From contig VXAY01006800.1 of the NCBI GenBank assembly GCA_013399855.1, positions 1,959,296 through 2,023,295 on the forward strand: a stretch of DNA of 64,000 nucleotides, given 5' to 3'. Position numbers and translations under genes: made by a program. This document shows, one piece after another, positions 25,338 to 36,170 of the stretch. This DNA comes from Oxyruncus cristatus. Taxonomy: Eukaryota; Chordata; Aves; Passeriformes; Cotingidae. Below the pieces are notes generated by a model, which ran no database searches, was not told where the DNA came from, and saw only the letters and a program-made list of their open reading frames with translations. Position 1 is the first letter of the stretch, and each line of letters starts with the position of its first letter.

Positions 25338-28303
25338 ACCAACTGCTGCATGGTGTTGATGAGATTTCCTTAAAAGAAATCAGTCTTAAGCACTGCCTTA
25401 GGAAAACTCTTCTTGTGCTGGAGCTTGATTTATCATCTTAGGAGACTTTTAAACATGAATTTAAGGCAAAGTATTAAATTTAAATTGTTTGTCTTCTGTT
25501 CAAACTGATTTTCTGTTCATTTTTTATAAGTTACATGCCAACAAAAAAATACCAGAAGAGAATACAAACAGGACTTTGAGACTAAACCTTCTGTTTTTCA
25601 CTAAGTACATACTGTAACACATCTTAAAACCATGCTTCAGCACATAAGTAGTACTGACACTGGGATTCCAAACTTCAAAAAGGTTAGAAAACATCTTTAG
25701 TGTCAAAAAAACACAACATCCAGAGCTGCCCATTGAAAATAAATTGCATTTTGAGCTTTTGAAATACCTGGTATTTTCTCAGGGTTTCCAATATCATGAA
25801 TACTCTGCTCTGAGCCAGCAAATAGGTCTCTATCAGCCCCCCAGCTGCCAGTTTCCACACATTACTAAGTATGTTGAAAATACTAATTTTCAAGAATGCT
25901 GAAGCTAGTACGCAATTTTATGAATATAAATAGTCCTTGCTGGTCAGCTTTTATATCAGAAGACATAAAATGTACCTTTTCTTACCCAAAGGATTCCTTT
26001 TTCTACTATACGCTAATATGGTAATTCTGTAATAGGGTTTAGGAGTTTAAAATTGAGACATGAAGACATCAAGACATCAACACAGACAATGCCTTGTAAT
26101 TTTTCATCTGTGGGATTTAGATTGATCATTACTACTTCTCTAATCAAGTTTCTTGGACTCCACAGCCTGGAGTGCAATATCACCTGGTTAAACTGTTTGG
26201 AGTTAACAGCATGGGACCTTATTGACTCCAGCAGGAGTTTTTTACAGGTGGAACCATCTGGCTGCATACTGCCTTAGAATAAAAGGATGACCCCTCTGAG
26301 GCTGTCAGTGATTCATCTTGACTGTTCCCAGGTTTCCAGCTGTAACAAATCCCATCTGAGCAAACCAAACCAATGGTGCGTGTATGTACATGTGAGTGTG
26401 GCGTGTGTGTGTCCATATACACATACATAACTTTTTACATTTCATATCAAATACACAAACATTTACAGCAGTTTGATAAAAAAAAGCCAGGTTGGTCTGA
26501 ACTGCATTGTGGAATTATACTTTTTCAAAAGAAGAAATCCAGCAAAAGTCATTTGAACTGAGGCAGGAAGAAAAAAAAAAAATCATTCTTTCATCTGCTG
26601 AGCTAATGACACAGATTGTGATAGTCAGCATTGACATCTGGGGTCAGTAAAATGCATTAGGTTCTTCATGCAAGCTTCAGTAAGAAATTCTGTCAGGATG
26701 AGTTATGAACCAGCCTGCTGCATGCAGGCACTAGTCAATTGGCATAAATGTGTAAAGCATAAAGGATTTGTATATTATATCATAATGGTCTATTGAGAGC
26801 AGCTAATCAATAACTAATCACTAGCCAGACAAGCATCAACCTTTAATACAGATTATGATAACTCATATATGCTGATCTAAATAATATTTTTAAACCATTT
26901 CTTGTTAGGTTAAATTTGTGCACAGTTGTGAAGGAAGAGACTGCACAATATCTGAAACAAGATTAAGAATTTTCTGAAGGCCTAGTACAGTACAGGGTGT
27001 TGATTTTACCACATAAGAAATATTATTTTCCCCAAATCATGCATATATATTACTTTCTCTTTTTTTTGAGAAATTTAATAAAATAATAATAATTTTGTCC
27101 CATTATTTTTTTTCCCAATTATTTGTTAAACCAGCTAGATTATGTTTACTTTCACAACTAAATAGGAAAGATTATGCATACTACCATTTTTCCTTTTAAA
27201 TTTTCTTCTATGTCATGTCAACACACAGTCTTGTTACTATGGCAACAACTGACCTTATTTAAGATTTCCAATTTCTTGTGGTTTTGCTAAAACAGATATT
27301 GTCTTTCTTTGATTTCCAAATTTCTCTTACTTAATAAAGCATAAAATTCAAACTTACATTACATTCTGATTAACTGCACAATGCTTTGGTTTACACTCAT
27401 GGACAACAGAGATAAAAATATATATATTGTATAGTGGAAATACTATTAAACACATAGGACATGATTCTGATCCAAATGGAGTGACACCTATGTCAGCTGA
27501 CCCAATAGTCAGTAAGATAAATATATGCTTTTGTAAAACTGATTTCAGTGAAATGGTGTTATTTGATCCCCAACAGGGATTTTATACAGATCTAAAACTC
27601 TTGCAAATAGAACTTTAGACTTGTAGAATTATTACAGAAAGAACATGCTGGCTAACAATCCATACATAAAGGTTCATACCGCAAAACAGGGGATGGAATT
27701 TAAAATGAGAACACTTGCAATATTTCTGCTTTCAATTACAAAGAGTTACATAGATTGCTTCCTTTCTACTTTGATTTGGGTTGATACTGATTTCACAAAG
27801 AATTCATAATTTTCCTGTAAGTAGTTCTAGATTATTTCCAAAGTATTTTGAACCAATATCCAGTTCAGAAATTTGGGAATTAGTGGAGTTTGGGTTTTGA
27901 GGGTTGGTTATTTTGTGGTTTGTTTTGGGTTTTCTTAGGGTTTTTTTTTCACTTAGTCTACTGAAAAGTAACTAATTTGACTAATTTCTTTTTCAAGAAA
28001 CATTTTAGAGCTATGTGAAATCAGCAGTGTATTTCTGAGCTGCCTGAAGGAAGAGGACTATAGCACTCAGCAGCAGGCTTCTTCTGTATTTAATATCCAT
28101 AGGTTTGACGTAAACAGTCCTCTCCCTTTGCTGTATCACAGCTAAATAATGCTCAAGTTCAATGTCTCAAGTCTCACCTGTAACTTTGCTTTAGCTGCAT
28201 GGCCAACTAATAACCACTCTGCATGTTTGCTCTGCACAATGCACATTATTGCCCTTTGCCCAGCCCTGGATCAGAGCATTTGACCTGTCCTTGGTTTTCA
28301 AAG

Positions 28304-28440
28304 CCTACCATCTCCGTCGTGAAGAAACAGATTGGTTTGACAAGCCCAGAGAGTCTCGTTTGGAGAATGGACACATCCTCGACAGAAGGCTGCCAGAGAA
28401 GTTGGCCCACTCTCGACCACTAAGTCAACACCAAGACCAA
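28304..28440 (+). CDS. PCLO: Piccolo exon linking the central region to the PDZ domain
   Basis: The 137-bp exon completes the split alanine codon and encodes 45 further residues: [18 protein letters not shown], then [27 protein letters not shown]. This is the strongly conserved piccolo segment just N-terminal to the PDZ domain. It is rich in charged residues and has no predicted fold of its own. The acceptor is TTTTCAAAG|CC (a modest polypyrimidine tract) and the donor is CAA|GTAAGC, phase 0. A frame running in from about 28223 stays open across the acceptor, so longer ORFs that begin there include intron sequence. The reading frame is intact. The call is based on recalled PCLO sequence and matching splice phases on both sides. 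Confidence 0.96.
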
Positions 28441-29157
28441 GTAAGCTGTCAAGTAAGATGTGCCTTTAGTTTTATAAATGACTGGTAATTTGATCATACT
28501 CTCCAATACTGCAGGGACTTCAGGACTAATCAAATTCCAGGACATTCAGCTGAAATGCTGTTGAACCTGTATTCATCACAAATTGGCGATGAAATTAGAT
28601 TAAATTTCCTCTACAATTCAGTATTAATTTTGCAGGCCGTCTTTTGATTTTTGAAGTACATCCGAAAGGAGTTAATCTCCTAACTGGAAATATCTATACA
28701 TTAAGTATTCATATTAAAAGAAAGAAAGAAAACAATTAGTGTCATTTCACCTTACTATTCAAATTCAAGTCCCTTCTTTTAGTAGTTGAAGGAAATCCTG
28801 TTGACATTTTTTCCACTTCTAGTTGGTGAATATAATTCCAGCAGTTTGTGTTCAATTATTGAATAAATCAGCAACACTTTATCACTCTAATAGTTAGAAT
28901 ATTCCATTTATTAGAGAAAGAAAAAGTCCATATTCTGCTTTTCAAGCTTGATGACTTTGAAATCTAGTCACCTTACTGTACCATCCCATTTCATCATTAT
29001 ATTAACAGAGTTTATGTATTTCAAGTATCTAAGGTCTTCAATTGTTTCAGTTACAATTTTTATTGATTCACTTAGATTATATTCTGATATAGTCTTATAT
29101 ATTGATTTAGATTGTATTTTTCCATGAGATGTAATGGATGCAATTGGTGCATTTCCT

Positions 29158-29424
29158 CGGGACAAGAGGAAATGGCGTCCAGTTGCACCAGAGGAGGTCT
29201 AGATTAGATATTAGGAAAAATTTCTTTGTGGAAAGGGTAGTCAAGCATTGGAATAGGCTGCCCAGGGAAATGGTGGAACCACCATTGCTGGAGGTGTTTA
29301 AAAAACACGTGGATATGGCACTCAAGGACATGGTTTAGTGGTGAACATGGTGGTGGTGGTGGGTTGACGGTGGATTTGATCATCTTAGAGGTCTCTTTCA
29401 ACTTCAACGATTCTATGATTCTAA
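29158..29424 (+). mobile_element. CR1 LINE 3' end fragment
   Basis: This is a sense-strand CR1 3' end, 5'-truncated. It begins near GGGACAAGAGGAAATGG. Translated, it shows the typical CR1 ORF2 C-terminus: [20 protein letters not shown], then a [20 protein letters not shown] segment and a DMV motif. It then passes through a GGTGGTGGTGG expansion and ends GATTCTATGATTCT at about 29411-29424. The first 60 bases or so before 29158 may belong to it but are not recognisable. Being inside an intron and truncated, it has no activity of its own. The family identity is certain by pattern; the exact left edge is approximate. Confidence 0.95.
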
Positions 29425-29679
29425 GAAAAGATATTGCATGGCCCCTTGTGATACTTAGCTTATATTTTGTTAGTTCCTCAGAAAACATACAAACAGGAGT
29501 ATCCTACTGTCAGGCAGCCCTCACAATTTTTATACTTGTAAGCATTTTTACTGACATTTGACAATCGAATGTAGGTTTTATGAAGCAAGGACGTAGATGT
29601 TATGAAGTAAGTTTTGAGATACCTTACAATACAAGCTGTCATTTATTTTTCCCTCTTTTTCTATTCTCTAGTTTATCAT

Positions 29680-29723
29680 ATTGAGATGTACTCAGATGAG
29701 TACTAACATTGAGATGTACTCAG
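29680..29723. repeat. Short direct repeat (28-bp period)
   Basis: ATTGAGATGTACTCAG occurs at 29680-29695 and again at 29708-29723, separated by 12 bases. It is a simple intronic duplication. Confidence 0.85.
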
Positions 29724-31411
29724 CCTAGGTTGTACTAAGTCTACCCATTTCTTGTTCAGAAAAAGGCCTTTACAAGATATAATTCTTACAGGAATCTATT
29801 CAAATGGATCATTCTATGAATCAACTTTATTGCAAGTAAAGGATGTTTACGAGTCTTCACAGCTGTTAATATCACTGGCAGTAGATAAAAAACTGTCTGT
29901 CTGATCACTTTAATCCTTATGAGAAACATTCATTATTCTAAGCATACATAGTTGTATTTGACCACTGAAGTGTTCTGAGGTAAAACTGACAATTTCCCTT
30001 GAAAATCAGGTTTATGCAAAAGGATTACTGTTACCCTGAACCCTGTGATAAAAAGGTGGTCAATAAGATGCGAGGTCTTAGTCACAGAGGTCTGATCTTT
30101 GGGTTTTTTCTCTCATATAAATAGCATTGCACTAGGACTAGTTGAAAAACTTTGATCAAAATTTTTCAAGAGGAAGGTTAAAGGACCTAAGAGTTCTTCT
30201 TTTCCTGAATGTTTCCAGGAGAAAAACATGGTTTTTTTTCTCTGCCTGAAGCTGTTTTGATATCCCCATGGTTATATGGAAATAGAGATATGCATTCAAA
30301 TCTTGACAAAGACATTTTTTAAGGTTTTGTAAAATCTGGGATGTAAGTTGGAGTGTGAACATGTTCTAAATAATTCTGTCTGGTGCCATGTAAAGCCTCT
30401 GCAAAAGAGAAGTGATGTGTAAGGAGAAGCTTTACAAAAATTCCTTCTATATCTGTTTCCATCTGAGTTAGCTACCAGACACTCACTGGTAAAAAAAAGT
30501 ATCAGTAAGTCTGTATAAGGGTGAAATGCCAGTGCTCACCAACTCTACATCATCTACCTAACCAAAATCCTACTCAGAGCTTGTTCATCTGTGAACATTT
30601 GTTTGAGAAATCTTTAAAAAAATTAAACATTTTCAGACACATCGAGAAATTAAATTTCATGACAAGATAAAAAGGGTCAGAGGAATTTAAAAATTTCATT
30701 ACCTCCACATTGTACTCTGAAGGTAAAACATTTAGCAATAGAAGCAAGTCAGTATTAACATCTCTATTTTTTTTTCATTAGTTTTATATTTTAAAGTTAC
30801 CAAGAGAAATAAACCATTTCAGATCCACGAAAGTGGTGAGGCAAAGTAAACATTCCCTAAAGGCTTTTTCAGCCCTGTGTGTAACAAAACAGTTACTGAA
30901 TTCTTTGTGCCTGTCTTCTGTATCCTCAACTCAGTCCTGCACAGGGAGCTGTAGTATCCAAGCATAATGTACTCTGGAGCTAAGAATAGCAAATCATTCT
31001 CCATCCTGAACCATCTGAATGGGTTCACCTTCATCCAGAGCTTCCCTTGCTGCAGACGATTTCCTGAAATCAGTTAGGAGGGTAGTTTCCTAGTTAGCAT
31101 AGGAATTAATCCATTCCAACTCCTTTAATATCCTTTACTGAGCACAAACCAGCCACAAAAAGAATTATAGCACTAGTCTGCTTGTAATGTATCAGTCCAT
31201 GTTTCCAAATACACTTTTTGGTTGTAAATTTGCCATTTGTATGCTCGTCTTTGTGGAAAAAAAAAAAAAAGAGAATATTTTACTATTGCAATATGTGCAT
31301 TCCAGAAGAGTTTTCTTTCACATATGTGAAACATCAATTTCCTTACTAGATGAAATCAGAACTGCTAGATTACATTCCACTGGGCTTGTACAAATGAAGG
31401 TAATAAATAAA

Positions 31412-31450
31412 GAACAACCCTGTCTTTTTGAACAACCCTGTCTTTTTGAA
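31412..31450. repeat. 18-bp tandem duplication
   Basis: The 18-mer beginning GAACAACCC and ending CTTTTT occurs at 31412-31429 and exactly again at 31430-31447, followed by the first three bases of a third copy. It is an exact, so probably recent, duplication. Because the unit is a multiple of three it leaves a local ORF open, but that ORF has no coding support. Confidence 0.9.
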
Positions 31451-33227
31451 GCAAGAATACAGTGGAGCAAGAACTCTGAACTTCCAGGTTTCCATGGATT
31501 CCTTATAACCTAGCAGATTAAGCTCACACACTCTATTATAAATATGAAAAATGTATTTGTTTCTATAGCAACTTCCATGGTGCTACATAGTATTCTTAAA
31601 TCACATTAAATTGCAGTTTAGTTGAATATCTTGATAGCCATTTCCCAATATATTGATTCTGAACTCCTTCCCCGAGGAGGGTAAATGTGGCTAAACCTAA
31701 TCAATACATAATGTATTGCAGATTTCCCACTGGTCACTGGTCACCTCAACAGCTTGCTTAGTCACTGCCAGTTGACCAGACCTTCTTTAAATCTCCAGAC
31801 ATCAAGGTGGTTTTTTTAATTATTATTTTCTGTGAAAATTATTTGTATATCCTGAACTGGTTGTTCAAACAGTTTGGGAAGGAACAGTAGGGGGACGTGC
31901 CACGGCAGTAAAACTTCATGCCAAAGGCATGGATAGTGAGAGTATATTAGCAGGCAATAAGTAGTTTCTCAGTGAGCGGTTTTAAATACTTCCAGTCATC
32001 TCAGGTGGGTCTTTTTAAGCTCTAAATAAATAATAAAATACAAAACTCATCATAATAGCAATGTATTGTTACCTGTTCACTTTGGCAACCATTTTCTAGT
32101 CACAAAAAGAAGGCAACGGCTCTGTACATGAAACCTTTTGAATGCAATCCTCTATTCTTAAAGGCTGTAAAAAGTATATGCTTCTCATGGGTCTCTACCA
32201 TTCTCGTGAAATTTAATTCATGCCTTTTTAGGGTCACTTGGATATTTAGAAATTATGAAAAAATAGGTCATAAGGTGAGCAGTAGGGTTAAAATGAGAAA
32301 ATACCATTTGTGACAGAGAGGTCTACCTGCAAACTTTTGTTCCACATCTTTTAAGTTCATCCTGCTTAGTGTTGATGGTTTTCCATCTAGCAAGGAGATT
32401 TTATTTTAAATTGTAGTAAACTGTATTCTGTTAGAGGCTTGAGGTTGGAGGCATTTTATGATTCAGATTCTCTGGAAATATGATGAGAAACATCATATTG
32501 GACATTTCCAAATTTAGTGTAATTGTTAAAATATTTAATCTAATGAGTGAATGGTTAGCCACCCCCTCACAGCAATTCAAGATGGAATTTAGCAGGCAGT
32601 GCCTCATTTCTTAGTCACACGGAAATGTTGTTCTCACTGCATGCCAGAATGACTTCTAGATCAAAAGTCAGAGTGCTGTACTCACCTAATTGCAGAAGCA
32701 AATGCAGCTCTTTGCAATTTATTAATGAGCAGGAACAGTGTATTTGTTAAGTTTTTCTTCAGTACATCTTTTGCAGCTTAACTCCATCATCAGCGGAGAG
32801 AACTTTCCACCTTGAGGATTTCTAGAGAACTTGACATTTGTGCTCTGCACAGAGGGAATGTAGGGATTCAAAGGGGCAGGATTACCACAGCTGTGGAAAT
32901 TCTTGGTGCTGGCTTTTACAGGCCTTGTCTGCTCATGCAATTACCCGTGGTATTCAGAAATTAGGATAGATACTAACCCACTACCTTGAGCATCCACCAT
33001 CCTGTTCCTGGACACCTAACTCAGGTAAAGTTTCCCTTGAAGATGGCATTTCCTAGAGGACCACAGCCAAGTGTAGATGCTGAGATTCACCTTGACAGTT
33101 GCTGTCTAACACTGGTGGAAGGGGAGGTGCAACATCATTTAAAACCAAGAATACCATGGCTTTGATGATCTGATCCAAACACCGGTGAATACATTATAGA
33201 TGTGGCTATGGTCTTCACCTGGAATAC

Positions 33228-33250
33228 TAAAATGCACTTCATGCATTTTA
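33228..33250. repeat. 9-bp inverted repeat
   Basis: TAAAATGCA at 33228-33236 is the exact reverse complement of TGCATTTTA at 33242-33250, with a 5-base loop. It is short enough to be chance in AT-rich DNA. Confidence 0.7.
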
Positions 33251-35149
33251 TTTCTTAAACTTAAATACAGCACTAGAGAAATTTATTCTTCTGGATTGTC
33301 CTCTTTACCTTATAAAATTCTCCTATATATGAGGCTTGCATAGAGCATCTTTATCAGACAAAACATTGAAAGGCAACAAAGGGAAAATGTAGTGCATATT
33401 TAAATTGATCCTCTGTAGCAGTCCTATAAAACCTCAGTGCATTTATTTGCCATTCTTTCCACTGTCTAATAACATAAAACCCATGACCAGAGTTTACATT
33501 CCTTGAGGAAGAAAATGACATTGCCAGGGCTGAACTGCAAGTCAAGTGTACTGAGTTCTCCCAGAGAAGTGAGGAAGGATCTTCATGACAGGGACAGATG
33601 GCAGAAATCTCTGGAATTTGTAGCAAATAAGTGGGATCAAGTCACCTTTTGCCCTGTGACCTAGATCTGGGCTTGGACACATCCTCTGTTTCTGCAGCTG
33701 TGCAGTGGAAGGAAGGCCCCTCTGCACTGTAGTTTATATTTGTGGAATCCCTCTGTATCACTGGGGAAACTGGGAGAAGAGTCAGCTAGAAAGGCCTCCT
33801 GGCATATATTCAGATGAAGAGAAATCAACATCAGTGAAAGTTAGAAGATGTGGACAACTGGAAACACAAAATAATTTGTGTGCTAGAGTTTTTCAAATAT
33901 TCAATAGATTTCAGATAAATATGGGTGTTAGTGGTTAAAGCAGAAATATCAAGAACAGTGTAACTGTTCTTTGCATTATCTAGTTACAGCAACTACTGTT
34001 TTTTCTATTTATTCTGACACTTTCAGACATGTATAAGTGTGAAAGTAAATGCCTAACTAACAATTTAAGTCACAACAATGATAAAAAAATAATATGCTAC
34101 CCTGAATGCTAATAAACTTAAATGCTTTTATTCAGACCTCTTTCTGATTCTTCAGAATCACCAAGATTTATTCTTCTCATAAAATTCTGGAAGTGAAAGT
34201 AATAAGGAAGTAATAAGCTAAAGAAGGAGGCAGTATATATTTTCTGACATATTTGTCAGCAGTCATGTACTATATGGCATTGAATATTCTTGGATTATTA
34301 TTTACTAAAAAAATGTTGCTAAAGAAAAGTAAGATAGAAGTATTAGAATGATATGAATTGAAGTTTAAGAGCAGCAGTGTTCCTCAGTTAGATTGAATTG
34401 CTCCCACCAAAATGGATCTCAACTAACGATCTATTCAAATGTGTTCATACACTTCTTGTGAACTGCAATACTTGTATTTATTTATTTAATTCCACAGAAA
34501 ATTAGATACATTTTTTTTTCAAATTTTTTGCAATTTAATGCAAGCTACACATGACAAATATGTTACTTTTACTGTTATATTTCACTTGGTGAATTTCTGG
34601 TAATGTCATTAAAAATGTAACATTTTCCCTATCCATTTATAGGCGTGGAAGCCTTGTGGCACTTTATACACTTCTGCTAGTGTTAGACTCTGTCCTGGCA
34701 AAATTCCATGATAAATTCAAATGTCTGCCTGATCTCATGCTCTGATTTATTCTGGAGTACTAGTCCACTACCAGATTCATGATATCCTTTATGTCTGACA
34801 GAAATTAAATACATTTAATACTACTCTCAGCATGTTATGGGAGGATTTCACTCTTCTAAATGCAACATCATTCACTGGATGGGAAACTGAATTAAAACAA
34901 TAGATGTATAAACTCTTCTGCTCACTGTGGGGTTGAGCTAAGCAAGTGCCTTGACTTCTCTGTTTCCCCTCCCCATCATTTATGTGTGCTATTCATTAAC
35001 TTCATAAACTCTCCAGGGCAGAAACTAGGTTTGAATTGGTTAGTTCAGGAGGAGCTTAATCCCTTTAAGTGCTACTTAAATATAAATGATAGTAATAAAC
35101 TCTTGTCAGGAGGCTGCTAGTACACTCAGGCTGCTGCATTGCCATGCTG

Positions 35150-35560
35150 AATAATATTGTCCCTTTGGCTCCTTGACTCTGCTTCCCAAGGAGACTGGAG
35201 CAGTCACAGTCGTGCTCCCTCCTCTCAGTCTGGGTGCAGCACCCAGACTTGGAACCGACGTGTCAGGGGCAGAGAGATGATGGGTTCAGCTTTGCTGCCA
35301 AGACACCAGAACTGTAGGCCAAGACGGTGTGTGACAGCTGTGAGGTGTGTGTTGTAACCAGCACTCTTTCTGCAGAGGCATTTTGGTATGGGCTCAGGGT
35401 GGTCAGCCCTGGCAGGTGGGCCAGTCCCTGCAGCATGACCCCTCCCATGCCCAAACTGTGGGGCAGGTGGGATCATCCCAATGGAAATCTGGCTCTTTAG
35501 AGGTGCGTTGCTTTCAGCTTTGTCACTGTCTAGGGTCAGCCCGGGTAAATGTTGTGCATT
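35150..35560. other. GC-richer patch with a palindrome, unassigned
   Basis: About 400 bases stand out from the AT-rich intron by higher G+C. They include ORFs on both strands and a perfect palindrome whose 10-bp arms are 35228-35237 (GTCTGGGTGC) and 35239-35248, centred on one base. I could not assign it to CR1, to an LTR with clear TG...CA ends, or to a PCLO exon. It may be an old, unrecognised repeat or a conserved regulatory element; the sequence alone does not decide. Confidence 0.4.
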
Positions 35561-36088
35561 TTCATGTGGAAGGTTGTCCTACAAGTTTTAGTCTGGGTCT
35601 TTCAAAAGGCTTTTGGAATTTAAGTCAGCAGGTACATTGGGATATGTGGTTTTGCTGAAACTAAAGCAGTAACTCATGGCTGGTTACACATTCAACCAAC
35701 ATTTTGTTTAGATCTCTATGAATAAGATTTTATAAAAAATACAGACATTATTTTTAATTTCATTCTTCATTAAACATTGCTTAAATAAAATATTAATGTT
35801 AAAAGAAACTACAGAAGACAGTGACTACCCTCTAGTCATTAGGAAAATTCAGAACTGAAGCCATATTTGAAATTTGTCAGGAGTTGGGGAAGCAAATATT
35901 CATTACCCTGTAGAAGGATTTTGCAGTCTGACAAACAGGACACTTGCAGGCATTTTTGAATTGTGAAGTTATCATATTTTCCTGGATAAAATATGTTTCT
36001 TTGCTTGTTCCTGTTTCAACTGTCTGAAATTATTGATACAATTGTTGTTAGTTAATCTTTTCATGACATGCCTATTTGTGTTCCTCAG

Positions 36089-36170
36089 ATAAATGGGAAG
36101 CCCCTGCAGTACATTTTCCCTCATACAAGGCTCAAACTACTGAGAGACCCAAAGGATCACACAGTTTCAG
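36089..36170 (+). CDS. PCLO: Piccolo exon, start of the PDZ domain
   Basis: The 82-bp exon encodes [18 protein letters not shown] followed by [10 protein letters not shown], with the last glycine codon split after its first base. This is the first strand of the single piccolo PDZ domain and its lead-in. The acceptor is TGTTCCTCAG|ATA and the donor CAG|GTAAAG, phases 0 and 1, so it joins in frame to the exons on either side. The start of this segment differs from the mammalian form I recall (an IIQMNGK-like start), which would fit a slightly different acceptor position; this is from memory. The piccolo PDZ domain is reported to bind the cAMP-GEF Epac2 and related active-zone partners. Confidence 0.94.

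Larger units (their letters stand above)
23099..28303 (+). other. PCLO: PCLO intron (5.2 kb)
   Basis: The intron begins GTAATT and ends TTTTCAAAG. It joins phase 1 to phase 1: the final G of the large exon plus CC of the next exon makes an alanine codon. The interior is AT-rich unique sequence with a poly-T run near 25318-25337, a TG-rich stretch near 26373-26411 and no recognised mobile element or RNA gene. The ORFs here are short and lack coding character. Confidence 0.9.
28441..36088 (+). other. PCLO: PCLO intron (7.6 kb)
   Basis: The intron starts GTAAGC and ends in a clear polypyrimidine tract plus TGTTCCTCAG, phase 0. It contains one CR1 3' fragment (listed separately), two short direct repeats and a GC-richer patch at about 35150-35560. 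I recognised no other exon in it. The rest is AT-rich unique sequence with short homopolymer runs. Confidence 0.9.
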
